A DNA stretch of 64,000 nucleotides, from NCBI GenBank assembly GCA_946482285.1, contig CAMLQK010000002.1:222176-286175 (forward strand). The letters are read 5' to 3'. The DNA comes from an uncultured Candidatus Saccharibacteria bacterium (GTDB lineage Bacteria > Patescibacteria > Saccharimonadia > Saccharimonadales > UBA4665). Position numbers and translations under genes: made by a program. The notes beneath the pieces were generated by a model. The model had not been told where the DNA came from. It saw only the letters and a list, made by a program, of their open reading frames with translations, and ran no database searches. Positions 8,603-17,605 of this stretch are shown in pieces. Position 1 is the stretch's first letter. The number at the start of each line of letters is the position of its first letter.

Positions 8603-8908
8603 ATGTCACACGTCAAAGCTGGCGGTACCGCCAAAAACCTACGCGACTCTCCGGGCCAACGCCTTGGTGTAAAACTGTACGGTGGTCAAAAGACCCGCAC
8701 TGGTAACGTTATCGTTCGCCAAGTCGGCATGACTAAGCGTGCTGGTAAAGGCACTAAGCTGAGCCGCAACTTCACTATCCACGCAGACCGCGAAGGTGTC
8801 GTTAAGTACACCACCCGCCGCGTTCGCCTATTCACTGGCAAAAGCGTTAAGCGTGTTGAAGTGAGTGTTATTGACGCTCCAGCTGCAAAGCCAGCAGCTA
8901 AAAAATAG
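8603..8908 (+). CDS. rpmA: 50S ribosomal protein bL27
   Basis: bL27 sits at the peptidyl-transferase centre, its N-terminus reaching the tRNA CCA ends. The family pattern is clear: SHVKAGGTAKNLRDSPGQRLGVK then GNVIVRQVGM and ADREGVVKYTTR. At 101 residues it carries a basic Ala/Pro/Lys-rich C-terminal tail not needed for the fold. The N-terminus starts directly at the mature sequence, with no cleavable Firmicutes-type extension. rplU, its usual partner, is not next to it; here it follows the RNA methylase. A strong terminator closes the unit. Confidence 0.95.
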   Translation: MSHVKAGGTAKNLRDSPGQRLGVKLYGGQKTRTGNVIVRQVGMTKRAGKGTKLSRNFTIHADREGVVKYTTRRVRLFTGKSVKRVEVSVIDAPAAKPAAKK

Positions 8909-8926
8909 CTACACTAAAAGAGCATA

Positions 8927-8956
8927 AAAAAACCACGGACTCTTCCGTGGTTTTTG
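8927..8956. terminator. Bidirectional intrinsic terminator after rpmA
   Basis: CCACGGA (8933-8939) pairs with TCCGTGG (8944-8950) around CTCT, flanked by A-run and T-run, so it can serve rpmA and the convergent minus-strand gene. Confidence 0.9.
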
Positions 8957-8961
8957 CTTTA

Positions 8962-9156
8962 TTATTGGTGCCCGGCTGGCAGTGGCTGCGCCGCTATAAG
9001 CGCTTCACTATCCCTCGAAAGCTGGCCGTCAAGGGGGTGGCGTAGCAAACTAACAGCTTGTGCGAGTCCGCGGGTGATGCTGCGACTATCAAATACCTGC
9101 ACAGGTTCTGGTAGCACTAAATACTCTTGTGAGCTGTATGTTTCTAATTGTTGCAT
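8962..9156 (-). CDS. Small hypothetical protein, 64 aa
   Basis: A short acidic-to-neutral protein (MQQLETYSSQEYLVLPEP at the N-terminus) of unknown family. It occupies the whole space between the rpmA terminator and the next minus-strand gene, and shares that gene's direction and base composition, which is the main reason to call it. The Shine-Dalgarno is poor. It may be co-transcribed with the gene at 9216, 59 nt upstream. Confidence 0.45.
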   Translation of the reverse strand: MQQLETYSSQEYLVLPEPVQVFDSRSITRGLAQAVSLLRHPLDGQLSRDSEALIAAQPLPAGHQ

Positions 9157-9215
9157 GTTTGTTTTGGCTTACGGTACCTATATTTTACCATAAGCTTTAT
9201 TGATCGTCAATATGC

Positions 9216-9764
9216 CTAATCTTCAGGTTGCGGCTGGACAAAAAATTCATCTGGAGCCAACACACGCAATGCATTTCCCCGCTCAGCAAACAGGGTCATG
9301 GAATGTTCCCCAAGTGCAAAGTGCATTACATCACGCGGATCATCTTGCCCGGTCTCTACGCGGACTTCACTATTTGGACCAAGGACAATCCGATCGCCTG
9401 TTACTGTGTAACGGCCGCCTGAGTGCTTGTTAAGGCCGTAAATAGCGACACGGCCATCGACAACATTGAAACCGTATGTTGACACACCTTCAGCGCCCTC
9501 TGTCTGAGCTTCCACAATAAATGAGCCGACCCTTTTACTTAGTGCGGACATAGACATCCGTCCTTGTTCTGGCCTGCCAAATAAGTAGTGTTCTTCAACT
9601 ACTACAGGCATCGAGAACGCTTCGGGCATTGGAAGTGCTGATGCCTCCATTTCCGGCTTAGCATGGCGCGGCCGAGTACCAGGAGTGCGCCATGGACTAC
9701 CAGCAACAGGCCGTACTCCGGCCGATTCTGTGCGAGCGTGTCGGGGACCTTGTGGTAATGCCAT
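9216..9764 (-). CDS. Hypothetical protein, 182 aa
   Basis: The first ~45 residues are low-complexity and rich in Pro, Arg and Ala, probably disordered. The rest (about 50-182) is predicted beta-rich: GSFIVEAQTEGAEGVSTYGF, VVDGRVAIYGLNK, GGRYTVTGDRIVLGPNSEV. I recognise no family. A strong promoter (TTGACT-17-TAAAAT, 9796-9824) drives it. The same promoter style precedes two other orphans in this window. Confidence 0.7.
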   Translation of the reverse strand: MALPQGPRHARTESAGVRPVAGSPWRTPGTRPRHAKPEMEASALPMPEAFSMPVVVEEHYLFGRPEQGRMSMSALSKRVGSFIVEAQTEGAEGVSTYGFNVVDGRVAIYGLNKHSGGRYTVTGDRIVLGPNSEVRVETGQDDPRDVMHFALGEHSMTLFAERGNALRVLAPDEFFVQPQPED

Positions 9765-9795
9765 TAGATTTAATCCTTATATAATAATTAACTAT

Positions 9796-9824
9796 ATTTT
9801 AATACATTATACCTAAAAAGTCAA
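9796..9824 (-). promoter_or_regulatory. Sigma70-type promoter for the 182-aa gene
   Basis: On the minus strand TTGACT (9819-9824), 17-nt spacer, TAAAAT (9796-9801). Confidence 0.7.
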
Positions 9825-9860
9825 TATGCTTACGCTTTCCTCCTTTGTATGCCAAAACAA

Positions 9861-9892
9861 AAAAAACACCCCATTGTCTGGGGTGTTTTTTT
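9861..9892. terminator. Bidirectional terminator downstream of the response regulator
   Basis: ACACCCC (9866-9872) pairs with GGGGTGT (9880-9886) with A and T runs on both sides. It ends the pyrG/response regulator unit on the minus strand. Confidence 0.9.
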
Positions 9893-9914
9893 GTTTTTCA
9901 TACCTCGCGTATCC

Positions 9915-10328
9915 CTACGCCATCCCAAGATGGTGTTTAATGCGGTCGATGACGTCCGTAATGACAACTTGCGACTTTACAAGATAGTCATCTACGCCAA
10001 GTTGGATAGCACGTTGCTTGTCGCTTTCCTGGCTCAAGGCGGTTAGAATAATGATTTTCAAGTTTGCCGTCTCTGGGGTATTGCGTAAGATATCCAATAC
10101 ATCGAACCCGCTCACCTTAGGCATCATCACGTCAAGGAGCACTAAATCGGGCCGGTAGCTGATAGCAGCGGCTAAAGCGTCTTCGCCGTTTGACACACGA
10201 CGGACATCGAACCCCTCTGCCTGCAGGCGTACAAGGTACACACCCGCTAAAGCGTCATCGTCTTCTACAAGAAGAATACGTTTTGCATGCGCCCCTGTTG
10301 TTGAAGAGTTTTGGTTAACTGTGTCCAT
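9915..10328 (-). CDS. Single-domain response regulator (REC only)
   Basis: 137 residues: about 16 disordered N-terminal residues, then an intact receiver domain. It shows KRILLVEDDDALA (acidic pair), DLVLLDVMMPKVSGF (phosphorylatable Asp present), IIILTALSQ (switch Thr) and DDYLVKS (conserved Lys). There is no output domain, so it acts through protein contacts or is coupled to another factor. No histidine kinase is adjacent. It lies 25 nt downstream of pyrG and is probably co-transcribed with it. Unlike the receiver at 1211-1585, all catalytic residues are kept. Confidence 0.9.
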   Translation of the reverse strand: MDTVNQNSSTTGAHAKRILLVEDDDALAGVYLVRLQAEGFDVRRVSNGEDALAAAISYRPDLVLLDVMMPKVSGFDVLDILRNTPETANLKIIILTALSQESDKQRAIQLGVDDYLVKSQVVITDVIDRIKHHLGMA

Positions 10329-10353
10329 ACTGCTTACGCTACCTCGTTTACCT

Positions 10354-11961
10354 TTATTTTACAACTAAATGACCAATAAAGCCAGAAAATAGTGGGTGGG
10401 CTACATTGGGCCGCGATTTAAATTCAGGGTGGAACTGGCTGGCAATGAAGAATGGATGATTGGCAACTTCAATCATTTCAACCAATTGCTTATCGGGTGA
10501 AAATCCAACCGCAGTAATCCCCCACTCCCTGTACTGATCTCGGTACTGGTTATTGCATTCGTATCGGTGACGATGACGTTCCGTAACATGGTTGCTAGCG
10601 TATAATTTTTCAGCAAGGCTGCCTTTGGCAATTGTGCATGGGTAGTCGCCCAGTCGCATTGTGCCACCAGTGTTTTCTTTACCCTCCTGTCCAGCCATAG
10701 TATGGATAACTTTATGTGTTGATGCCGGGTCAAACTCTGCTGAATTGGCATCTTTGAGCCCCTTGCGGCGGGCGGCCGCAATCACACTCACCTGCATCCC
10801 CAAACACAGTCCCAAGTATGGCAGCCCTGTGTCCATAGCGTATTGCGCTGCGCGGATTTTTCCCTCGACACCACGGGCACCAAAGCCGCCCGGGACCACA
10901 ATCCCATCTATGGCTTTTAGTTCATCTCCTATATTTGTTGCGGCGTCTTCAAGCTTCTCGGCATCGATCCATCTGATGTCGACATGGGCGTCGTGTTGCC
11001 AACCAGCCGCGCGTAAGGCCTCGAAAACCGATATGTACGTGTCCTGATTGTCTAGGTACTTGGCTACTACACCGACAGTTACTTTCCTGGAATGCTCTTT
11101 TGTAGCCTGCGACACCATTGCACGCCATGTATCCAACTGGGCTGGCTTGTCGGCCAGCCCCAGGCGCCGGACAATGACATCAACGATACCATTGTCCTCG
11201 AGTGTCAAGGGCACCTGATAGATAGAAGATGCGTTAGGCAGTAAGGCTATAGCCTCTTCATCTACCCCACAAAACATACTAAGCTTGCGTCGTACGCCAC
11301 CGTTTTCCACTGGATTTTCGCTGCGCGCAACAAGGATATCCGGCGCAATGCCTAAGCCGCGTAAATCACGGACTGCGTTCTGTGCTGGCTTGGTCTTGAT
11401 TTCCTTACTAGCTCCCAAGTATGGCAAGTACACCACATGGACATACAGGCAATTTTCCCGGCCAAACCGCTGGCCACACTCACGGATAGCTTCGACAAAA
11501 CTCATACTTTCCATGTCGCCAACTGTCCCGCCAATTTCAACGATATGGACATCAAACCCCTTGCCAGCATCCTGGATACCCTGGGATATAGCATTCATAA
11601 CGTGCGGTACAATTTGCACTGATTGGCCCTGGTAAAATCCAGCGCGCTCATCTGCTATAACCTTGCTGAGCACACGCCCCGCCATCATTGAACTTGCCTG
11701 GGTAAGCTCTTCGTCCAAAAACCGCTCATAATGTCCCAGGTCCAAGTCTGTTTCGGCACCATCTTTGGTTACAAAACACTCACCGTGTTCGCGCGGGTTA
11801 AGCGTGCCTGCGTCAACGTTCAGATATGGGTCGCATTTTTGGATGTTTACGGATAGGCCTTTGGCTTTTAGTACATTGCCGATAGATGCTGCGGTAATGC
11901 CCTTCCCAAGCCCTGAAAGCACTCCACCCGTCACAAATACATATTTCGTCGGTTTTGACAC
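10354..11961 (-). CDS. pyrG: CTP synthase
   Basis: Converts UTP to CTP with ATP and glutamine. The 535-residue protein has the full layout: an N-terminal amidoligase domain (VFVTGGVLSGLGKGITAASI, the P-loop; KCDPYLNVDAGTLNP; EIGGTVGDMES) and a C-terminal class I glutaminase with LGLCLGMQ (nucleophile Cys) and FHPEFKSRP (His-Glu). Start is GTG 11961, with AGGGA 8 nt upstream. Pyrimidine salvage or conversion genes are few in CPR genomes, so a complete PyrG suggests that UTP is available from uptake or host nucleotides. Confidence 0.97.
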   Translation of the reverse strand: MSKPTKYVFVTGGVLSGLGKGITAASIGNVLKAKGLSVNIQKCDPYLNVDAGTLNPREHGECFVTKDGAETDLDLGHYERFLDEELTQASSMMAGRVLSKVIADERAGFYQGQSVQIVPHVMNAISQGIQDAGKGFDVHIVEIGGTVGDMESMSFVEAIRECGQRFGRENCLYVHVVYLPYLGASKEIKTKPAQNAVRDLRGLGIAPDILVARSENPVENGGVRRKLSMFCGVDEEAIALLPNASSIYQVPLTLEDNGIVDVIVRRLGLADKPAQLDTWRAMVSQATKEHSRKVTVGVVAKYLDNQDTYISVFEALRAAGWQHDAHVDIRWIDAEKLEDAATNIGDELKAIDGIVVPGGFGARGVEGKIRAAQYAMDTGLPYLGLCLGMQVSVIAAARRKGLKDANSAEFDPASTHKVIHTMAGQEGKENTGGTMRLGDYPCTIAKGSLAEKLYASNHVTERHRHRYECNNQYRDQYREWGITAVGFSPDKQLVEMIEVANHPFFIASQFHPEFKSRPNVAHPLFSGFIGHLVVK

Positions 11962-12026
11962 AAACTATTCCCTATATTTACATTTCATAATAGCATTGAT
12001 TGCCTTGTGTTCAAGATGAGTAGCGC

Positions 12027-13247
12027 CTACTCATCTAGGCTCTTGATAGCAGTGTCCTTCTGAGGGTCACTGCCGTTCTGGTAGTCTTCGTCGGTCAGTC
12101 CGACAGACTTGTCTGGCTTTATGCCTTTTTTATCAATATTTTCGCCGTTTGGCCGGTACCACCGGGCGATAGTCACTTTTATTTCACCGCCGTTTTTAAG
12201 CTGATGGATCTGCTGCACGCTACCCTTGCCATAGCTCTTTTCACCAACAAGGGTCGCAACGCCATTGTCCTTCAACGCACCCGCCATAATCTCTGAAGCA
12301 CTGGCACTGCCTTCGTTTATCAAAACAGTGGTTGGCATGCCTAATAAGATATTGTTACCGTCGGCAGTGTATTTGTTGATCACCTTGCCATCGCGCTTTT
12401 CAAGCAGCACGGTCTCGTATTGTGGCAGCCACAAGCTGGAAACACTTACCGCAGAATCGAGCAGGCCGCCAGGGTTGTCTCGCAAATCAACCACAATGCC
12501 TTTTACATTTTGCTTTTTGAATTCTTTGGCAGCTTCGGTAGCCAAACGAGTTGTATCCTCATTGAATTGTGTAATTTGCAGGTAGCCGATAGCACCGTCT
12601 AGGATTTCGTACTTCACGCTTGGGACCGTAATGTCGGCACGAGTGATAGTAAACGTTAACACTTCAGACTTATCACGCACGATTTCGAGCGTTACTTTTG
12701 TACCCTTTTTGCCCCGGATCTTTTTAACTGCATCGTTCACAGACATACCAGTGGTAGTCTTGCCATCAACAGCAGTAATGACATCCTTGGCGCGAATGCC
12801 AGCTTTATCCGCTGGAAAACCATCAATGGGAGCGACAACTATCAGGTTCTTATCGGCATCCTGACCCAACTCGGCGCCAATGCCGGTAAATGATCCAGAA
12901 AGCTGCTGCTGGAACTCCTCAGCGTCCTTGGCATTAAAGTATTCGGTATACGGGTCGCCCGTGGCGGTCGCCAGGCCGCTCTTTATACCATCCAGAAGCT
13001 GAGCCTCTGTTAGAGTGCCGTCGTAGTTATCTTTGATAGTGTTGTAAAGTTCATCAACACTTGAGTAATTGAGTTTGTCGGGAAGATGTGTGTTCTGGGA
13101 GGGACCAGCAGAAGTGCTAAAATCACTCTGGCCTACACTCACACCCAATGTAAAGATAGCCGCAACGCCAATGATAATTCCGCTTACTTTTAGAATTCGC
13201 GCATACAGCGGGCGCTTAGTTTTGACATCATGAGCAGACTCGGCCAC
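12027..13247 (-). CDS. S41 C-terminal processing peptidase (CtpA-like)
   Basis: A serine protease outside the membrane that trims or degrades secreted and cell-wall proteins. 406 residues: one membrane helix at about 18-40, a helical N-terminal region (YSSVDELYNTIKDNYDG), a PDZ domain (about 115-200; SFTGIGAEL, PADKAGIRAKDVI), then the catalytic core with NEGSASASEI (nucleophile Ser) and GEKSYGKGSVQ (catalytic Lys). The start codon is GTG with a GGGAG site. The CHAP hydrolase and FtsEX nearby suggest a cell-wall neighbourhood, and CtpA-type proteases often control such hydrolases, but that link is inference. Confidence 0.93.
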   Translation of the reverse strand: MAESAHDVKTKRPLYARILKVSGIIIGVAAIFTLGVSVGQSDFSTSAGPSQNTHLPDKLNYSSVDELYNTIKDNYDGTLTEAQLLDGIKSGLATATGDPYTEYFNAKDAEEFQQQLSGSFTGIGAELGQDADKNLIVVAPIDGFPADKAGIRAKDVITAVDGKTTTGMSVNDAVKKIRGKKGTKVTLEIVRDKSEVLTFTITRADITVPSVKYEILDGAIGYLQITQFNEDTTRLATEAAKEFKKQNVKGIVVDLRDNPGGLLDSAVSVSSLWLPQYETVLLEKRDGKVINKYTADGNNILLGMPTTVLINEGSASASEIMAGALKDNGVATLVGEKSYGKGSVQQIHQLKNGGEIKVTIARWYRPNGENIDKKGIKPDKSVGLTDEDYQNGSDPQKDTAIKSLDE

Positions 13248-13332
13248 GATTAACTCCCTTTTTGGTTATGCTCTGATTATACGTGATGCTTCGCTGGCAC
13301 GCTATGGCATAAAGGGTGTACAAATAACAACC

Positions 13333-14235
13333 CTAGCCAGCTGCAAGTGTTTCTTTATGATTACGCAAATACTGCGACACCCTGCTATGGGCAGCAAGCG
13401 CCTCCTGCCTTGCTTCTTTGTCGGCTCTACCTTTCTCCTGGTACTTCACAAGAGCCCTAATAGTAAAGCCGGCGGGGTCAACCGCCTGGAGGTTCAGCAA
13501 ATGGAATTCTGGATTAAGCTGGGCAATGCGCGCATCAAGCGGTGTTTTTTCGTTTTTATCTGCCTGTGATACAACATGTATACGATTAGTACGGCGCCAT
13601 TCATTCCCCCAACCATACAGCGATATACCCCAGTTCATGCGCCCGGAAACACGCTCTACCCCACCCGGCAGATGCGCAATACGCTGGCGAATTGTGGCAG
13701 GTACAGCCAGGCTCGCCATAGGCTTACGGCTGTCGCCTCGCCTAGACTGCAATGCAAGCAAAACAGCCGTTTCGTATTTTAGCGTCTCAACCTTGGCTAC
13801 ATCACTTTCGCGAAGGTCATCCGGACTAATTGCCTGCAATTCCTTCAGGCATGCAGCAAGCTTCCCCAAGTACAACTGACACTCCTCGTCACTTATGGGC
13901 TCATTTGCCGCCATGCGCTCATATATCGGCAGTGCAGCAGCGACAGGCACCAAGCGAAACATCCGATATACGTCGTCCTCTTGATCCAGCCCGCTATATG
14001 CTGCAGTAAATGATGCTTCGGCTGCATCATATGCTTCAAATCTGTGGAACTCATTATTTGGGTGAAGGAACATCGTTTCAAGGCTGGCCCATCCGCGCAT
14101 CTCCTGGCCATCAGGATGTGGGTCACTAGCAAGCAGACCACTAACAACCTGCAAGGAGTTATGGTCCATCTCCCTCATGTCCAGTTCAGGCCCTTGTGAC
14201 AGATATGCTCTCCGTGCTTGGTCGAAATTGCTCAC
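13333..14235 (-). CDS. Hypothetical protein, about 300 aa
   Basis: Soluble, mostly helical, no recognised domain. Features include GQEMRGWASLETMFLHPNNE, a Leu/Glu-rich central helix region, and a basic C-terminus (KGRADKEARQEALAAHSRV). I prefer GTG 14235 because AGGGGG lies 9 nt upstream; the ATG at 14244 abuts that site with no spacing. The gene has its own space between the S41 gene and the CHAP operon. Probably a lineage orphan. Confidence 0.7.
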   Translation of the reverse strand: MSNFDQARRAYLSQGPELDMREMDHNSLQVVSGLLASDPHPDGQEMRGWASLETMFLHPNNEFHRFEAYDAAEASFTAAYSGLDQEDDVYRMFRLVPVAAALPIYERMAANEPISDEECQLYLGKLAACLKELQAISPDDLRESDVAKVETLKYETAVLLALQSRRGDSRKPMASLAVPATIRQRIAHLPGGVERVSGRMNWGISLYGWGNEWRRTNRIHVVSQADKNEKTPLDARIAQLNPEFHLLNLQAVDPAGFTIRALVKYQEKGRADKEARQEALAAHSRVSQYLRNHKETLAAG

Positions 14236-14296
14236 TAAAAACATCCCCCTTACTTATGCTATGTATAATACAAAGCTGCGTTGGTATGTCACAAGT

Positions 14297-14324
14297 AAAA
14301 AGCCTCTTGCGAAAGAGGCTTTTT
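14297..14324. terminator. Terminator of the ftsE-ftsX-CHAP unit
   Basis: AAAAAGCCTCTT (14297-14308) pairs perfectly with AAGAGGCTTTTT (14313-14324), loop GCGA. Confidence 0.92.
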
Positions 14325-14344
14325 ATACAACATTAGAAGGTATC

Positions 14345-15493
14345 TTAGCGGTAGGTTCGCCATTGGGTGGAAAATTCACCCGAAAGGCTTGCGTTGTACT
14401 GCGACACGTATATTTGATTGCCGGAAACTGCCTCTACATACATGGCATGACCCCATGTACCAGCAGTGCTAATAGCAACATCGCCTGGCATTGGGACAGT
14501 CGTTACATACACGCCATCGCGTTGCGCAGCCCAAACCCAGTCTTTTGCATTCCCGTAGTAGTATGGGGCGGCACGGCCAGAAGCCTCTACAGCCCAAGCG
14601 GCATACGATACGCATTGGCGGGTACAGTAGCCCCACTTGTCTGGGCCGTCGTTATCTACACAGCCAGGACCTGGGCTCATACCAAAGCCAGCGTTTTGGT
14701 ATGGGTAATTAGCGGGGTTGAACTTGCCTGCGGCACCTGAGAACCGTAAGAAATAGTAGCCCGATGGCGGCAGCGTGTTGTTTGAACGGCGCTGCTGCGC
14801 GATTAGGTCTGCGATCCTCTCTTCGTTGGCACGCGTCTTGGCGTTAAAGTTATCTTGCTGGGACTCGTTGTATGCAAGCATATTATCTTGTTCTGCTTTT
14901 GCAGAAGACAGCTGGCTTTGTTGCTGGCGCTGCTCTTTTAGCAACGCTTCGACTTGCGTCTTTTGGCTGTTTAGTTCGCCCTGTATGGTGGCAATTTTGG
15001 TAAGCGTATTCTGAATTTTAGTTTGTACCGATGTGCGGTACTCTTCTTTGTCAACGAAGTCGCTCAGGTTCTTGCTTGATGCAAGCATTTCGATAGTCGA
15101 AGGCTGTCCGTCAACATACATAACTTTGATATTTTCACCCAACACCAGACGCTGGCGCTCAAGTTCAATCTTGTTGGCGTTGATTTTTTCCTGCAGGCTA
15201 GCTTGCTTGGCGGTGTTGTTATTGATTTGGCCCTGTAGGTTTTCGATTTGGGCGCGCAATTTATTAATAGCGTCCTGGTAGCTGACTGCTTTGTTTTGCA
15301 GGTCATTCACAACATTCTGGTTGTTGCTGTTTTCCTGCATAAGCGCATTTATTTGAGCGTCGATATTATCTGCCTGGGCCTGTGGCACCATCATATTACT
15401 GAAGGCAAAAACACTAATGAACGCCATCAATGTGGCACCAGCTAACACGCGGCGCGTTTTGTATGATACTGAATCTATTTTTGGAATTTTCAT
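14345..15493 (-). CDS. Secreted coiled-coil CHAP peptidoglycan hydrolase (PcsB/CwlO-like)
   Basis: 382 residues from ATG 15493. Signal peptide: basic KTRRVL then a hydrophobic core and a likely cleavage after QAQA. A long coiled coil follows (about 45-225, Gln/Asn/Lys/Leu-rich heptads), then a linker, then a C-terminal CHAP domain of about 110 residues with the catalytic Cys in YCTRQCVSYAAWAV and His in TWGHAMYVEAV. CHAP enzymes cleave peptidoglycan peptides as amidases or endopeptidases. A coiled coil plus hydrolase next to ftsEX is the known architecture of PcsB and CwlO, which FtsEX activates during division; that role is inferred here from order and layout. ATGs at 15538 and 15520 would lengthen the N-terminus. 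Confidence 0.88.
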   Translation of the reverse strand: MKIPKIDSVSYKTRRVLAGATLMAFISVFAFSNMMVPQAQADNIDAQINALMQENSNNQNVVNDLQNKAVSYQDAINKLRAQIENLQGQINNNTAKQASLQEKINANKIELERQRLVLGENIKVMYVDGQPSTIEMLASSKNLSDFVDKEEYRTSVQTKIQNTLTKIATIQGELNSQKTQVEALLKEQRQQQSQLSSAKAEQDNMLAYNESQQDNFNAKTRANEERIADLIAQQRRSNNTLPPSGYYFLRFSGAAGKFNPANYPYQNAGFGMSPGPGCVDNDGPDKWGYCTRQCVSYAAWAVEASGRAAPYYYGNAKDWVWAAQRDGVYVTTVPMPGDVAISTAGTWGHAMYVEAVSGNQIYVSQYNASLSGEFSTQWRTYR

Positions 15494-15613
15494 GTTTATT
15501 TTAGTTCTAAACACTAGCATTTTACTATATTTCCCCATGTCTGTAAAATGAGCCCTCCTATGGTGTTGTATATTTTACTTACTACACCTTACTTCCCTAC
15601 AAATGTGGAAGGT

Positions 15614-16555
15614 TTATTTCGTTTTAAATTTCAGGTACCGCCGGGTAGCAACAACAGAAGAGGCGGCACCAATTAGTATACCAATGCCCAATTGGATGGT
15701 CAAAAGCGCCCATATGTGCCCGTTGAAGTAAGTGCTGGCATAGTTGATGTCTAACAGACCAAGACTGCTAGCCTGCAATGCGTTACTGGCCAGAATAAAG
15801 AGCACTTTAATGATAGCTATTGATAGTATTGCCGAAACAACGCCATACACGATGTTCTCGACCACAAATGGGCCACGGATATACCATGTGCTTGCGCCCA
15901 ACAAGCGCATAATAGTTAGCTCGTCACGGCGGTTAAAAATTGCCATCTGGATAGTATTGAAGATAATAAGCACTGATATGATTGCGAATAACAGCACAGA
16001 GAATATACCTACCTGCCGTAACACATTGGTGGCGTGAGTAATTTTGTCTATCGCCGCCTTGCGGTCGCCAGAGTACGAAGGGTCATCCGACTGCAACTTC
16101 ATGACATTAGGCTTACTTAAGTAATCTTTTATATCCTGGATTTTATTGAGGTCCTTTGGCTTTATTTGCACAGTGGCTGGCAATGGGTTATCGGTAGAAG
16201 AAATAGCCGACAGCAATTGCTGGTTGCCTGTGTTCTGTTTTTTGTAGCGTTCCAAGGCATCTGCTTTGGACAGGTACTTTACTTCCTTTACGTTCGGCAG
16301 TGCGCGGAGCTCAGACAACATCTTATTCCGTTGGTCAGCCGTTACCTCATCCTTTAAAAAGACCGATAAATCAATTTTGTCGGTAATTTGGGCAATGGTG
16401 TTAGCGAACGTAGCATTCGTAATGAGCGAAAACAAGACAATGGTGAGGGTTACGACCATGACCGCCATGGCGGCAATTGCCAGCCAGGCGTTGCGTACGA
16501 AGTTAATTATTCCCGTCTTAACAATGCGGGAAAAGGTTATCATTTTTCTGTTCAT
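15614..16555 (-). CDS. ftsX: Cell division ABC transporter permease FtsX
   Basis: 313 residues, four membrane helices: one at about 24-46, then a roughly 110-residue extracellular loop (DKIDLSVFLKDEVTADQR), then three helices from about 180 onward (FSVLLFAIISVLIIFNTIQMA among them). The segment NRRDELTIMRLLGAS before TM3 is the typical FtsX coupling motif. It forms the FtsEX complex that passes ATP-driven signals to wall hydrolases. Its ATG overlaps the ftsE stop, and the CHAP protein follows after 120 nt. Confidence 0.95.
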   Translation of the reverse strand: MNRKMITFSRIVKTGIINFVRNAWLAIAAMAVMVVTLTIVLFSLITNATFANTIAQITDKIDLSVFLKDEVTADQRNKMLSELRALPNVKEVKYLSKADALERYKKQNTGNQQLLSAISSTDNPLPATVQIKPKDLNKIQDIKDYLSKPNVMKLQSDDPSYSGDRKAAIDKITHATNVLRQVGIFSVLLFAIISVLIIFNTIQMAIFNRRDELTIMRLLGASTWYIRGPFVVENIVYGVVSAILSIAIIKVLFILASNALQASSLGLLDINYASTYFNGHIWALLTIQLGIGILIGAASSVVATRRYLKFKTK

Positions 16556-17235
16556 ACTTTGTAACTCGATGAAGCCTTGTCGCTGGCAATATGCCCATGC
16601 TGGATTGTTACAACACGGCGTTTAAGTTTGTTCACAATTTCCTGGTTATGGGTAGTCAGAAGTACGGTTGTGCCATAACGGTTAATCTTTTCAAGGACAT
16701 TAATAACATCCCAAGCATGTTTTGGGTCGAGATTACCAGTAGGCTCATCTGCAATCAAAATTTTGGGCTGGCGCACAATGGCACGGGCAATTGCCACTCG
16801 CTGACGCTCCCCACCGGATAATTCGTACGGCATACGTTTTTCTTTGCCGCGCAAATTGACAATATCGAGTACTTTGGGCACAGTATGGCGGATTTCATAA
16901 TTGCCCATGCCTACAATTTCCAGTGCAAACGCCACGTTTTCAAAAACAGTACGGTTCGGCAATAATTTAAAGTCCTGGAATACAACGCCAATTTTGCGAC
17001 GCAAAAGCGGTATATCACGATCTTTTAATTTGTCGTAGTCTATGCCGCCCACGATAATTTTACCGCTAGATGGCTTTTCTTCACGGGTTAGCAGGCGCAA
17101 CAATGTGGTTTTACCAGCACCACTCTGCCCCACAACTATCACAAATTCCTTAGCCTCTACATGGAGGCTAATACGATCAAGTGCTGGCGTGGCATGCTTG
17201 CCATACGTCTTTGTTACCCTGTCCAATAAAATCAT
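16552..17235 (-). CDS. ftsE: Cell division ABC transporter ATPase FtsE
   Basis: 227 residues with all ABC ATPase motifs: Walker A GQSGAGKTTLLRLL, Q-loop GVVFQDFKLLP, signature LSGGERQRVAIARA, Walker B ILIADEPTGNLDP and the switch His in LLTTHN. FtsE energises FtsX at the septum. A TATAAT box with TGC extension (17244-17249) ends 8 nt before the ATG, so the ftsEX message is probably leaderless. Confidence 0.96.
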   Translation of the reverse strand: MILLDRVTKTYGKHATPALDRISLHVEAKEFVIVVGQSGAGKTTLLRLLTREEKPSSGKIIVGGIDYDKLKDRDIPLLRRKIGVVFQDFKLLPNRTVFENVAFALEIVGMGNYEIRHTVPKVLDIVNLRGKEKRMPYELSGGERQRVAIARAIVRQPKILIADEPTGNLDPKHAWDVINVLEKINRYGTTVLLTTHNQEIVNKLKRRVVTIQHGHIASDKASSSYKV

Positions 17236-17324
17236 TAGCTCTTATTATAGCAGAACTATAGGGTGACGCATCAAGCTAATGGTAAATCTTGCTACACTTC
17301 CAGCCGGGTTCCAGATACACAAAA

Positions 17325-17357
17325 AAAGACGACTCTCGTGAAATTGGAGCCGTCTTT
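17325..17357 (-). terminator. Terminator of the 72-aa gene
   Basis: AAAGACGACTC (17325-17335) pairs with GAGCCGTCTTT (17347-17357) with one mismatch; A/T tracts flank it. Confidence 0.8.
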
Positions 17358-17386
17358 GGTATCAACTAGGATCTAGCTAAGGTACG

Positions 17387-17605
17387 TCAGGTTTGTTCTT
17401 CCTGATCTAACGCGCTATTGGCGTCTTCTATGCGGACATCAATCTGCTCTGTTGCGCCTTCATCAGGCTGCTGGACAGTAATTTCGTGACCGCCAACAAA
17501 GTGGCCGACTTTCGTCGCGCCTTCAGGTGCTTGTGTGTCTCTAAGCGCCTCGAGGTAGCTCACGTCATGAGTGTCTGGTTCTTGTAGTATGTTTGCGTTT
17601 GGCAT
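17387..17605 (-). CDS. Small acidic hypothetical protein, 72 aa
   Basis: A strongly acidic protein (many Asp/Glu/Gln, few Lys/Arg) with no Cys, no membrane helix and no known domain; the middle reads VGHFVGGHEITVQQPDEG. A good promoter (TTGACT-17-TAATGT) lies upstream and a terminator downstream, so it is a self-contained transcription unit. High acidity and the lack of hydrophobic blocks suggest partial disorder. Confidence 0.65.
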   Translation of the reverse strand: MPNANILQEPDTHDVSYLEALRDTQAPEGATKVGHFVGGHEITVQQPDEGATEQIDVRIEDANSALDQEEQT